DNA of 64,000 nt from Brumimicrobium sp035497735 (GTDB lineage Bacteria > Bacteroidota > Bacteroidia > Flavobacteriales_D > Crocinitomicaceae). A model generated the notes under the pieces. The model had not been told where the DNA came from. It ran no database searches and was given only the letters and a program-made list of their open reading frames with translations. Location: contig DATJCX010000047.1 in NCBI GenBank assembly GCA_035497735.1, positions 186,001 through 250,000 of the forward strand, written 5' to 3'. This document shows positions 9,319 through 18,745 of the stretch, in pieces. The stretch's first letter is position 1. The number at the start of each line of letters is the position of its first letter. Position numbers and translations under genes: made by a program.

Positions 9319-9350
9319 CAAAAATATAATAATTCTTCTACTAAACGCAA
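9319..9350 (-). promoter_or_regulatory. Promoter of the bamD operon
   Basis: On the minus strand TTG (9348-9350) is followed after 21 nt by TATTTTTG (9319-9326), matching the Bacteroidota -33/-7 pattern TTG...TAnnTTTG. The -7 box ends 5 nt before the bamD ATG, predicting a leaderless or nearly leaderless message. Confidence 0.55.
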
Positions 9351-9471
9351 ATTTCAATCTAAGATTAACTTTTTTTGGGCACTTATTTGCAATTTCAGCC
9401 TTTTGAGCACTCAAAAACCAACTATAAAAAGTCAATAACGAAATTTGTTGCTGATTTATTACACTTAAATT

Positions 9472-10164
9472 TTACAATAACTTCAACCCCTCTTCTACGA
9501 TTAGAATATTCTTTGTCGTTTTATCATAGTCGCTTGTATATTTCCCAATGATTTTAGCAATATCTGCTGGCTTTTCCCACTGACTGAAGTCAGCATTCGG
9601 CATCGCCTTTCTGTTTTGCGGTGTATCAATCGTATTGGGGACAACTACGTAGGCCTTTATCGCTTCTTCTTTCGCTTCTGCGTTAATCATGTCAGCTAAA
9701 GAAAATAAGAGTGATTTAGCCAAGCTATAAGCTACGAACTTGCCACCTTTCGTAGTATCTTGACCACGAAAAGATCCAACAAAGAAGATTGTTCCTTGCT
9801 GTTGTGTTTTCATCTGACTTAAAACTGGTTTCACAAGATGGTAAGCAGTGAGAAAATTGAGATTGAATTGCTCCACTATGTCCGCAGAGGAAGTTTTGGC
9901 GATATCCCCCATTTTAAATCCTCCAACGGTTAAAACAAGACTATCGATTCTCTTGCGCTCTTTAATGATTTCCTGGACATAAGATTCTGATAAAGAATCA
10001 TCCATTAAGTTCAATTCTAATTCATGGTAGTTGGGATTTGGATTTTCCTCCTTCTTGCTGTGAACAAGTCCGTTTACTTGCCAATTTTCCTGTAAAAGAT
10101 AATCGACAACTGCACTTCCTAAATTTCCATTTGCACCACTAACTATTGCTATTTTCTTTTCCAT
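9472..10164 (-). CDS. Short-chain dehydrogenase/reductase (SDR)
   Basis: A 230-residue classical SDR with the NAD(P)-binding motif SGANGNLGS at residues 9-17 (T-G-x3-G-x-G type with Ser at the first place), a serine in the FFVGSF strand and the catalytic YxxxK as YSLAK. The substrate cannot be read from the sequence. It lies 48 nt beyond the Wzc gene on the same strand, so it could be cotranscribed with the polysaccharide locus, but nothing in it points to a sugar substrate. It is also separate from bamD by about 150 nt. Confidence 0.8.
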   Translation of the reverse strand: MEKKIAIVSGANGNLGSAVVDYLLQENWQVNGLVHSKKEENPNPNYHELELNLMDDSLSESYVQEIIKERKRIDSLVLTVGGFKMGDIAKTSSADIVEQFNLNFLTAYHLVKPVLSQMKTQQQGTIFFVGSFRGQDTTKGGKFVAYSLAKSLLFSLADMINAEAKEEAIKAYVVVPNTIDTPQNRKAMPNADFSQWEKPADIAKIIGKYTSDYDKTTKNILIVEEGLKLL

Positions 10165-10211
10165 ATCCGATTTTTATAGTGAATTAGCAAACAAAACCAG
10201 TCGGGAAAGAA

Positions 10212-12590
10212 TTAACTTTTCTTAAACCAATTTCCTTTTTTACCGGCTTTCTTCTCGTGTCCATAGCCGTAACCGTAACCGTAACCGTAATTCTGTTCCG
10301 TTCTATCTAAATTCACATCGTTTACAACCACACCAACATTCTTCAACTTCTTTTGTTCAATCAAATCTAAAGGTATTTTCAACATACGCTTATCGATCAC
10401 ATTGGCACGAATAACGTAAATTGTGCTATCTGCGAACTTGCTCACCACTACTGTATCTGTAACCAATCCAACAGGCGCGGTATCGACAATGATATAGTCG
10501 TAGATTTCACGAGCAGATTCAAAGAAAACATCCAGTTTTTCTCTCACTAAAAGTTCACTTGGATTTGGCGGAATTGAACCGGCCAATAACACATCAAAAT
10601 TATTATTATTATTATTATCATCACCTTTTTTCAGGAAAGATTGCCAATCATCAGAAGCGTTACTTAAATAGTTGGAAAGTCCCTCTGCAAAAGATATATC
10701 CAAGACTTCATGAATTTTTGGTGCTCTCAAGTCCATTCCAACTAGCAACACTTTTTTACCAATCAGCGAAAATGAATGCGCTATGTTTGTCGAAATAAGT
10801 GTTTTTCCTTCTCCTGCAAGCGTAGAAGTAACGAAAATCACCTTTCCGTCCTCATTTGGCGGCAAGGTAAATCCGATATTTGTTCGCAACATTCTAAACG
10901 ATTCCGCCAGTGGTGAATAAGGATTGAAATTAGCAGCAAGTTCTTGTTTTAAGGTATCCACCTTAGGAATAACCGCTAAATAAGAAAGACCAGCCTCTTC
11001 GATATCACGTGGATTTTTCACTTTTGTGTCGAGTAAACTAGTTAGATACAAAATTCCAGCGGGGAAGAATAATCCCAACACAAAACCTGCTAGGTAAATA
11101 ATTTTAGACTTAGGTTTAATCGGCACTATTTCGGTATAAGCATAATCAACCACCTTTGCGTTAGAAACATAAGCTGCAGCAGCGATTTCATTTTCTTCTC
11201 GTTTTTGTAGAAGATATAAATAAAGCGTTTCCTTGATTTGTTGTTCCCTTAAAATATCTTGATATTCCTTTTCGAATTCCGGCACTTGCGCCAATTGATT
11301 TTTATAGACATGTTCTTGCGCACGAAGCGACTTAAGTTCCATTTCAGCCACCTGCATGAGATTGGCCAAACTCTTTCTTAAACTACTACGAACACCTTTT
11401 ATACGATCGTCGATATCACGCACCATTGGATTTTGTTCAGTCGAATTTGAAAGTATCTTAATCCTATTCAAAACCAACTCGTTATACGCGTCAATTAAAC
11501 CAGAAATTGAAGGGTCGCTAAAACCTAAGTTACTTGGTAATATTTCTAAATTATCTTCTTGCTCTTTTACATAGTCATTGACAAATTTCGCCAAGTCCAA
11601 TTGTATTCCAGACTTAATTATTTCTTGTTCAATTGAAGATTCCTTATTAAGCGAAGTCAACGCATTTGTTTCAACATTAAACAAGTTGTTTTCTTTCTTA
11701 AATCGCATGTTTTTGAAATCCACATCAGACAATTCACCTGTTATGATTTTCATTCTTTCATCGATAAAAGCACTTGTTTTCTGTGTAATTTCGTTTTTAT
11801 CTTCTAATTTATCAATGTTATATTGGTGAATTAAAGAGTTGATAATGGCTTCACTTTTTCTAGGAACAGTACCATTATTTGAAATCATCAATATCGACGT
11901 TTCCTTACTGATAGAATTTACGGTAATGTTTTTACGCACATTGCTTATCGCTCTATCCTTTGACATAAAGGTAAACTCATAATTCCCCGCTTTAAATTCA
12001 GGATTCTTTTGAAATACAAATTCACCAAAAGGAAGAATTAGTTGTTCATCGAAGTTGATTTTAAATTTCTTATCGCTTTTTATGTCGTTAAGCGTGTATT
12101 GCACTTCAATTCTATCCTTTTTATCAATTTTCAGATGAAAGGTGAAGTTTTCTGTTTGCAAGGAGTCATCAAAAACAACAGCGAAAGGAGTTTTTTCATA
12201 TAATTCAATCGGTTTAACACCTAGGAATTTAAAATTTAAATCCAATGTTTTGCGTTGCAAATCCAAATCATCTACTACCCTTTCAATCAAAGTTCGTGAC
12301 TTCAAAATTTCAACTTCATTGGCTAAAGAAGAAGTATTCGAGAATAATCCAAGATCACTAAAGACAGCTAATTCGCCAGAACCGCCACCAGATTTTTTGT
12401 CTTCAACCAATAATTTAGCTGAAGTATTATAAACTGGAATCGTTACTTTTAGATAAATAAATACAATCGCTAAAAAAGTAAATATTGACAATGCAAACCA
12501 CTTCCAGTGACGCATATAACGTTCCAATACTTGTTTGATATCAAACATTTCAACTTCTTGTTGATTCGATTGATTTTCGTTTAAATTCAT
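10212..12590 (-). CDS. wzc: Polysaccharide co-polymerase and tyrosine autokinase (Wzc-like)
   Basis: A 792-residue inner-membrane protein. It has a Wzz/chain-length domain bounded by two membrane helices (about residues 33-52 and 505-525), a long periplasmic coiled-coil region, and a cytoplasmic BY-kinase domain with Walker A STLAGEGKT, Walker A' VLLVGMDLRAPK and Walker B YIIVDTAP. The tail has five Tyr-Gly dipeptides, the usual autophosphorylation cluster, encoded by tandem CCGTAA hexamers (10261-10290). It controls chain length and export with Wza, whose gene lies 26 nt upstream. A run of six Asn in the kinase domain is encoded by an ATT microsatellite (10599-10616). Confidence 0.92.
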   Translation of the reverse strand: MNLNENQSNQQEVEMFDIKQVLERYMRHWKWFALSIFTFLAIVFIYLKVTIPVYNTSAKLLVEDKKSGGGSGELAVFSDLGLFSNTSSLANEVEILKSRTLIERVVDDLDLQRKTLDLNFKFLGVKPIELYEKTPFAVVFDDSLQTENFTFHLKIDKKDRIEVQYTLNDIKSDKKFKINFDEQLILPFGEFVFQKNPEFKAGNYEFTFMSKDRAISNVRKNITVNSISKETSILMISNNGTVPRKSEAIINSLIHQYNIDKLEDKNEITQKTSAFIDERMKIITGELSDVDFKNMRFKKENNLFNVETNALTSLNKESSIEQEIIKSGIQLDLAKFVNDYVKEQEDNLEILPSNLGFSDPSISGLIDAYNELVLNRIKILSNSTEQNPMVRDIDDRIKGVRSSLRKSLANLMQVAEMELKSLRAQEHVYKNQLAQVPEFEKEYQDILREQQIKETLYLYLLQKREENEIAAAAYVSNAKVVDYAYTEIVPIKPKSKIIYLAGFVLGLFFPAGILYLTSLLDTKVKNPRDIEEAGLSYLAVIPKVDTLKQELAANFNPYSPLAESFRMLRTNIGFTLPPNEDGKVIFVTSTLAGEGKTLISTNIAHSFSLIGKKVLLVGMDLRAPKIHEVLDISFAEGLSNYLSNASDDWQSFLKKGDDNNNNNNFDVLLAGSIPPNPSELLVREKLDVFFESAREIYDYIIVDTAPVGLVTDTVVVSKFADSTIYVIRANVIDKRMLKIPLDLIEQKKLKNVGVVVNDVNLDRTEQNYGYGYGYGYGHEKKAGKKGNWFKKS

Positions 12591-12616
12591 AATAAAATTT
12601 TATTCAAAAACTTGTT

Positions 12617-13375
12617 TTACTTAACAAATGAATTGATAGTAGAAATAACTACACCAACAATAGAAATAAATATGGCACCAGAAGTTCTCCAGAATGCACC
12701 ACTTGAACGTTTCGACATATTTGGTTCAACATAGATAACATCATTTTGTTCTAGATAATAAGCTGGCGAAAGAAAAATAGATTCACTATCCGTTAAATCA
12801 ATACGGTATTGTTCCTTTTTTCCATCATTATCTCTAATGACAAGAAGATTTTTTCTATAAGCCGTAATATTATTGTCACCCGACAGTCCCAAAGCTTCTA
12901 GAATCGTCATTCTTTCGTTTGGAATCTTATATGTACCAGGTTTATCCACATCTCCAAGAATGGTGATTTTAAAGTTCAGAATTTGAATATTGACAATTGG
13001 ATTTTTTAGGTAAACCGCCAACTTATTTTGCAATAATTCAGTCGCCTCAACCCTTGTTAAACCTGCCACCTGAACACTTCCAAGGATAGGCATGTTCACA
13101 TTTCCATTTTCATCGATTAAATAACCAACTCTTTCCGGACTTCCAGTAGTATATCCACTATTGGTATTCATTCTCGTATCGGGAAGATTAAAAGGAATCG
13201 TACTTTCCGGATCGTTTGAAGTAACAACTACCGACAATAGGTCATCTTTCTTTAAAGTTGGTGTATAGTTAGACTTTGATTCTGCTGGTAAATCAGTCTG
13301 GAAATAAACTACTTTTTTTCTTGGAGCACAAGCCGCAAGTAAAATAATTGTAAGACTAAAATAGAAATATTTCAT
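12617..13375 (-). CDS. wza: Polysaccharide export outer-membrane lipoprotein (Wza-like)
   Basis: A 252-residue protein with a lipoprotein signal (ILLAACAPRK, Cys16). A poly_export domain follows (TPTLKKDDLLSVVVTSNDPES through NMPILGSVQVAGLTRVEA), then an SLBB repeat (ILGDVDKPGTYKIPNERMTI). A C-terminal hydrophobic helix (about residues 227-248) could span the outer membrane as in Wza. It forms the export pore and works with Wzc, immediately downstream. The glmS-like gene lies upstream with a 73-nt gap. Confidence 0.9.
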   Translation of the reverse strand: MKYFYFSLTIILLAACAPRKKVVYFQTDLPAESKSNYTPTLKKDDLLSVVVTSNDPESTIPFNLPDTRMNTNSGYTTGSPERVGYLIDENGNVNMPILGSVQVAGLTRVEATELLQNKLAVYLKNPIVNIQILNFKITILGDVDKPGTYKIPNERMTILEALGLSGDNNITAYRKNLLVIRDNDGKKEQYRIDLTDSESIFLSPAYYLEQNDVIYVEPNMSKRSSGAFWRTSGAIFISIVGVVISTINSFVK

Positions 13376-13448
13376 TGTATTTATTTAAAAGTTGCAAATA
13401 TACGGTAATTCTTAGACAATCAAGATTAAAGAATGTACAGAATCTGAA

Positions 13449-15296
13449 TTATTCAACGGTTACAGATTTCGTTAGGTTTCTTGGATTATCAACATCTGCG
13501 CCTCTCCACACAGCAATATGATACGCTAATAGTTGCAGTGGCACCACAGAAAGTAATGGTGTGAAAATCTCCTCAGTTTTCGGAATTTCAATATAATGGT
13601 CGGCTAAATTTTTAATCAAATCATCACTTTCATTAATAATTGCGATCACCTTTCCTTTTCTCGCCTTAATTTCTCGAATATTAGAAACAATTTTATCGTG
13701 AGCACTGATATTGGTAGCGATAAATACTACAGGCATATTTTCATCGATTAACGCAATTGGACCATGCTTAATTTCACCTGCAGGATAACCTTCTGCGTGG
13801 ATGTATGAAATTTCCTTTAACTTCAAGGCACCTTCTAAAGCAATAGGATAATTCACACCTCTTCCAAGGAACAAGAAATTATTCGCCTCAGCATAAACTT
13901 TCGCGATTTTCTTAATCTGCTCATCCAAGGTTAATATTTCCTCAATTTTCTTAGGAATGTTATCCAATTCAGAAATATATTCACTCAATTTCGTTTTAGA
14001 AATTCTCCCCTTTTTATCCGCCAATTGCAATGCCATTAAAGTAATGATAACCAACTGCGAAGTAAAAGCCTTTGTAGAAGCAATTCCTATCTCTTTCCCA
14101 GCATGCGTGTAAGAACCAGCGTGAGAAAGTCGTGAAATTGTAGAACCTACAGAGTTATTAATTCCATAAATAAGCGCTTGTTTTTCCTTTGCCAATTCAA
14201 TAGCAACAATCGTATCTGCCGTTTCACCAGACTGCGATACAGCCACAAAAACATCTTCACCACCAATTACAGGATTACGATACTTGAATTCCGATGCATG
14301 TTCGACTGCCACTTGAATTCCCGCTAATTGTTCAATCAAATACTGTCCAACAATAGAAGCATGCAGTGACGTTCCACAAGCAGCAAATAAAAATCTCTTT
14401 GCTTGGGTCAATCTATTTTCATACTCTCTAACCCCACCTAGGCGAACCCATCCTTCGATTGCATTCATTCTTCCTCTAAAAGATTCCTTGATAGCATTCG
14501 GTTGCTCATAAATCTCTTTATGCATATAATGTTCAAACCCATCTTTTTCAATCACGAAAAGTTCCTCCTCCAACTTTTCAACAATTGGATTTTTGACATT
14601 ATTATTATTCAGATTTATCACCTTAATTTCTTCGTTAGCCACCAAACGATAGACATCTTCTTCCTCCATATTGATAACATTCTTAATGTACTTACCCAAT
14701 GGAGACGAATCTGTAGATATGATGAATTCACTATTATTTTCGCCGACACCTATCATTAACTGTGCACCTTTTCGAACAGCGTAAAGTTCCTTTTCTTGCT
14801 TATCCATCACGATAATTGAATAAGCACCAACAACTTGATTTAAAGCAACTTGAATAGCCTCTTGTAAAGTGATTTTTTCTGAAAACATAATATGCTCTAT
14901 CCAGTTAATCAAAACCTCAGAATCCGTTTCAGAGACAAAAGAATATCCTTCATCCTTTAACTTTCCCTTTAGGCTAGAGTAATTTTCTACGATTCCTTTG
15001 TGCACGATTGCTAATCTACCTGAGTTAGACAAATGTGGGTGTGCGTTAACTTCGTTCGCTTCTCCATGCGTTGCCCAACGTGAATGCGCCAATCCAATAC
15101 TTCCCTTTAAAGGCATCATATCATTTGTAGCTAAAAAATCTTTTAATTTTCCAGCTTGTTTTCTTGTTTCAAAGGTATTGTTTTGCAAAACCATTAAACC
15201 AATGCTATCATAACCTCTAAATTCGAAGTGACTTAAACCGTGTGTTAGCACTTCAACTGCTTTTCTGTTTCCAGTATATCCTATAATTCCAGACAT
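13449..15296 (-). CDS. glmS: GlmS-like fructose-6-phosphate aminotransferase with altered glutaminase site
   Basis: GlmS makes glucosamine-6-phosphate from fructose-6-phosphate and glutamine. This 615-residue copy has a full C-terminal isomerase half: two SIS domains with SQSGETADT, STKAFTSQ, the KLKEISYIHAEG block with catalytic Glu, KHGP and the C-terminal TKSVTVE with the substrate Lys. The N-terminal glutaminase half is altered. The nucleophile, always Cys after Met1 (MCGI), is Ser (ATG TCT GGA), and the oxyanion-hole Asn (HNG, E. coli Asn98) is Lys (HKG, codon AAA). Other glutamine-site residues (RWATHG, the distal His, SETD) remain. It sits inside the capsule locus, so a canonical glmS probably exists elsewhere. 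It may use free ammonia or be regulatory; this is inference. Confidence 0.85.
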   Translation of the reverse strand: MSGIIGYTGNRKAVEVLTHGLSHFEFRGYDSIGLMVLQNNTFETRKQAGKLKDFLATNDMMPLKGSIGLAHSRWATHGEANEVNAHPHLSNSGRLAIVHKGIVENYSSLKGKLKDEGYSFVSETDSEVLINWIEHIMFSEKITLQEAIQVALNQVVGAYSIIVMDKQEKELYAVRKGAQLMIGVGENNSEFIISTDSSPLGKYIKNVINMEEEDVYRLVANEEIKVINLNNNNVKNPIVEKLEEELFVIEKDGFEHYMHKEIYEQPNAIKESFRGRMNAIEGWVRLGGVREYENRLTQAKRFLFAACGTSLHASIVGQYLIEQLAGIQVAVEHASEFKYRNPVIGGEDVFVAVSQSGETADTIVAIELAKEKQALIYGINNSVGSTISRLSHAGSYTHAGKEIGIASTKAFTSQLVIITLMALQLADKKGRISKTKLSEYISELDNIPKKIEEILTLDEQIKKIAKVYAEANNFLFLGRGVNYPIALEGALKLKEISYIHAEGYPAGEIKHGPIALIDENMPVVFIATNISAHDKIVSNIREIKARKGKVIAIINESDDLIKNLADHYIEIPKTEEIFTPLLSVVPLQLLAYHIAVWRGADVDNPRNLTKSVTVE

Positions 15297-15319
15297 ATTA
15301 AACTCTATTTAATGTAATT

Positions 15320-17239
15320 TTATTTTTCATCATCCAATTCGGTGAATAGTGAGTTTTGCGAGATATACTCAGCAACCAACTCCTTAATTCTTTTCACCAA
15401 TTCTAAATTAAACTCAACTTGACTTCCTTTTTTCTCCATAGAAATAAGTTCATCAATTTTTTCATCAAAGTTATCAACTTCACTCTCTCTAATGTGTGCG
15501 ATTAAGATTTTTTCGTTATGTGTTGGTTGTGTATCTTCACCATTCGCTAACAATTCTTCATAAATCTTTTCGCCCGGTCGCAATCCAACAACTTTAATAT
15601 CGATATCTTCAGGATATTTCAACCCAGACAACTTTATCATTCGTTTTGCCAAATCAAATATTTTAATAGGATCCCCCATATCAAAAACATAAATTTCCCC
15701 TCCTTTTGCCATTGCACCTGCTTCAAGAACAAGTTGACAAGCCTCAGGAATAGTCATAAAGAATCTAGTTACCTCAGTATTTGTAACGGTTAGCGGTCCA
15801 CCATTCATTATTTGCCTTCTAAACAAAGGAATAACCGAACCATTACTACCAAGAACATTCCCAAAACGCGTTATGACAAAACTAGTGCTATTTGACTTCT
15901 TAGCGAGATGGCTAACATATAATTCCGCAACACGTTTGGTAGCTCCCATAACATTTGTAGGGTTAACCGCTTTGTCAGAAGAAACCATCACGAATTTCTG
16001 AACACCAAATCTAACAGCAGCATCAGCCACTAGCTTTGTTCCTTTGATATTTGTTGTAACCGCTTCATACGGATTGTCCTCCATCAAAGGTACGTGTTTA
16101 TATGCCGCTGCGTGAAATACTATATCGGGTTTAAACCCTTCGAAAACCGTTTCTACACGATAAGGATTTCGAATATCCCCTATTACAAATTCGACATCTA
16201 AATTATTAGCACCAATTTGATGAAAACATTCTTGCTGCAAATCATAAAGATCTGATTCTGCTTGGTCCAACAATACAATTCTTTTACAATTATAATTAAA
16301 CAATTGTCGGGCAATTTCACTACCAATAGAACCAGCAGCACCAGTTACCAGGACAACCTTACCATTCACCTCTTGTTTTATCGAGTCTTTTTTCAACTTA
16401 ATTGGTGTTCTAATCAACAAGTCTTCAATATTCACCTGTTTAATCTGTTTAGCCTGCAGATCACCGTTTATCCATTTTTCAATTGGCGGAACAATTTTTA
16501 TTGGAATAGTCAGGTCATCAAATTTTTCAATGATACTATTCAGTCGTTTAGCGCCAATATTTTGAATTGAAATGATTATTTCATCAATATGGTGTAAATT
16601 AATATATTCTTGCGTGACTTTACTAGGAGAAATAACTTTTACACCATTGATTCTATTTCTGTGAAGTTTTTTATTATCATCAACAAAAGCAACGATATGA
16701 TTTCCTCTTGGATTCTCTGTCGTTAAAGAATTTAAGGTAACGATACCCGAACTTCCAGCGCCATAGATTAAAATATTACGATTTCTTGCATGTGGCTGAA
16801 TATAAAACTCATACAGATACTTATATACAATTCTCAAGAACACTAAAAGCGTAACGGTCAATAACAAATGCACCACCAACAACGTGAAGTTACGTTGTAA
16901 AAACGGTGTATTGTAAGAAACTCTAAGCGCAAAAAAGGCAATTTGACTCAGTGTAAAAGCAACCACATTGGCTTGCACAATCTTTAAAATATCGACTAGT
17001 CCAGTATAGCGAACAAATCCTCTGTAAATTTTAAAATAAGTGAATGACAAGCAGTAAAACGCAATCGTAAATAAAAACACTGGAAAAGTAACATCAAGTC
17101 CCTTCTGCCAGTCTGATTGCCATACAACGAAGTATGAAATAAAGAATGTAATGATGGTAAATAAAACATCAATTCCCAACACGATCCAACGTGGGGTCTG
17201 TTGTTTTAATTTTTGTTTGAGTGAATTTGATATCTTCAT
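15320..17239 (-). CDS. Membrane-bound UDP-HexNAc 4,6-dehydratase (PglF/WbpM/CapD type)
   Basis: A 639-residue protein with four N-terminal membrane helices (about residues 17-125), a CoA-binding-like Rossmann region (ILIYGAGSSGIVTL) and a C-terminal extended-SDR domain with VTGAAGSIGSE at about 295. The active-site segment SSDKAVNPTNVMGATKR has Met where most SDRs have Tyr, which is normal for this subfamily. The reaction expected is UDP-GlcNAc to the 4-keto-6-deoxy sugar. Together with the adjacent aminotransferase, acetyltransferase and sugar transferase it forms a complete PglF-E-D-C type pathway to a di-N-acetylbacillosamine-like sugar. Confidence 0.9.
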   Translation of the reverse strand: MKISNSLKQKLKQQTPRWIVLGIDVLFTIITFFISYFVVWQSDWQKGLDVTFPVFLFTIAFYCLSFTYFKIYRGFVRYTGLVDILKIVQANVVAFTLSQIAFFALRVSYNTPFLQRNFTLLVVHLLLTVTLLVFLRIVYKYLYEFYIQPHARNRNILIYGAGSSGIVTLNSLTTENPRGNHIVAFVDDNKKLHRNRINGVKVISPSKVTQEYINLHHIDEIIISIQNIGAKRLNSIIEKFDDLTIPIKIVPPIEKWINGDLQAKQIKQVNIEDLLIRTPIKLKKDSIKQEVNGKVVLVTGAAGSIGSEIARQLFNYNCKRIVLLDQAESDLYDLQQECFHQIGANNLDVEFVIGDIRNPYRVETVFEGFKPDIVFHAAAYKHVPLMEDNPYEAVTTNIKGTKLVADAAVRFGVQKFVMVSSDKAVNPTNVMGATKRVAELYVSHLAKKSNSTSFVITRFGNVLGSNGSVIPLFRRQIMNGGPLTVTNTEVTRFFMTIPEACQLVLEAGAMAKGGEIYVFDMGDPIKIFDLAKRMIKLSGLKYPEDIDIKVVGLRPGEKIYEELLANGEDTQPTHNEKILIAHIRESEVDNFDEKIDELISMEKKGSQVEFNLELVKRIKELVAEYISQNSLFTELDDEK

Positions 17240-17430
17240 AGAATAAGTTGGTATGTAGTTAATACATAGACAACTTCCTGGTTGAAGGGAAATTGAATTT
17301 TTAGTTTAACTGCAATGTTTGTTAATTTTTAAAATTTGTATAACAATTTGTTAATTAGACTTAAGCCAGGATTGTTATATCGTTTATTATATTTTTTTCC
17401 ACTTATGAGTAAAATTTGAGTAAAGGTGTT

Positions 17431-18564
17431 TTATTTTTTTAAACTATTTTTTATAGCATTTACAACTCTTAATAAGTCAATATGTGTGAGATTAGATCCA
17501 CTCGGTAAACACAAACCAGTTTTGAATAAATCCTCAGCTACTGTTTTCCCGTAATATGGATATTTTTCAAATATTGGTTGCAAGTGCATTGGTTTCCATA
17601 AAGGTCTGGTCTCAATATTTTCTTTCTCTAAGATTTCTCTCAAAACACTTGTATTGATTCCTGCTTTTTCCTCATTAATCAATACCGTAGAAAGCCATCT
17701 ATTACTTATATTTTCATCTGTTTCCAGAACAAATTGAAAACCTGGAAGATTACCTATTGAATCGAAGTAAAATTGGAAATTCTTCCTTCTCGCCTCTACT
17801 CTATCCTGTAGCACTTCCATCTGACCACGACCGATACCAGCAACGACATTACTCATTCTGTAATTATAACCAATATGACTGTGTTGATAATGCGGAGCCT
17901 CATCTCTTGCTTGTGTTGCGTAGAAAACTGCTTTCTCCTTTAGTTTTTTATCATGCGCTACCAATGCACCTCCACCAGAAGTTGTGATAATTTTATTTCC
18001 GTTAAAAGAAAGTATTGCAATATCCCCTAAAGTTCCACAGTTTTGACCTTGATACACAGAACCAAGAGCTTCTGCAGCATCTTCTAAAACAGGAATTTCA
18101 TATTTCTCTGCAACCGCTTTAATTTCCTTATGCATGTAGGGCATACCATATAAATGCACAGCGATAATAGCTTTCGGCTTTTTCCCTTTTGCGATACGAT
18201 CTTGAATCGCTTCTTCCAAAGCAATTGGACAGATATTCCATGTTTCTTCTTCACTATCCACAAACACGGGGATTGCACCTTGATAAAGAATAGGATTTGC
18301 CGAAGCAGAGAAAGTCATAGATTGACAAATCACTTCATCACCTGCTTCAACTCCCAACAAAATTAGTCCTAAATGAATGGCAGCTGTTCCAGCACTTAAT
18401 GCAGCCACGTGAACATCATTTTTAAGATAGTGTTCCAAATCCTTTTCAAAGCCATTTACATTGGGACCAAGTGGTGCAACCCAGTTAGTATCAAAAGCTT
18501 CTTTAACGTATTTTTGCTCTTCACCGCTCATGTGAGGAGAAGAAAGCCAGATTTTTTCTTGCAT
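17431..18564 (-). CDS. DegT/DnrJ/EryC1/StrS sugar aminotransferase (PglE type)
   Basis: A 377-residue PLP enzyme. The N-terminal IWLSSPHMSGEEQKYV, the SAGTAAIHLGL motif, EDAAEALGS and the Schiff-base Lys in SFNGNKIITTSGGG are all typical. The substrate is probably the UDP-4-keto-6-deoxy-GlcNAc made by the neighbouring dehydratase, giving UDP-4-amino-4,6-dideoxy-GlcNAc. It is separated from the dehydratase by 191 nt and from the acetyltransferase by 181 nt; both gaps are AT-rich and show no recognisable element, so internal promoters are possible. Confidence 0.9.
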   Translation of the reverse strand: MQEKIWLSSPHMSGEEQKYVKEAFDTNWVAPLGPNVNGFEKDLEHYLKNDVHVAALSAGTAAIHLGLILLGVEAGDEVICQSMTFSASANPILYQGAIPVFVDSEEETWNICPIALEEAIQDRIAKGKKPKAIIAVHLYGMPYMHKEIKAVAEKYEIPVLEDAAEALGSVYQGQNCGTLGDIAILSFNGNKIITTSGGGALVAHDKKLKEKAVFYATQARDEAPHYQHSHIGYNYRMSNVVAGIGRGQMEVLQDRVEARRKNFQFYFDSIGNLPGFQFVLETDENISNRWLSTVLINEEKAGINTSVLREILEKENIETRPLWKPMHLQPIFEKYPYYGKTVAEDLFKTGLCLPSGSNLTHIDLLRVVNAIKNSLKK

Positions 18565-18745
18565 ATTGAGTAATAAATATTTTTTTCGCAGAGTTGAAGA
18601 CGATATATTCGTCTAATCATTCTGTATGGATGGTAATATATCAAAATTAAGCAACTTTATTGTTGCCCTAAAATTTGTTGTATAGATTTAGATTTTATTG
18701 TGTTTTTTTAACTTATGAAGAATGAAAAGTCAAGGAGTGAAAGTG

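Noticed and set aside
9107..9406. Plus-strand 99-residue frame opposite bamD
   Set aside because: Antisense to the conserved BamD signal peptide and over its promoter; hydrophobic stretches reflect the AT-rich complement.
15297..15319. glmS ribozyme
   Set aside because: The upstream spacer is about 20 nt to the preceding gene, too short, and glmS ribozymes are a Bacillota feature.
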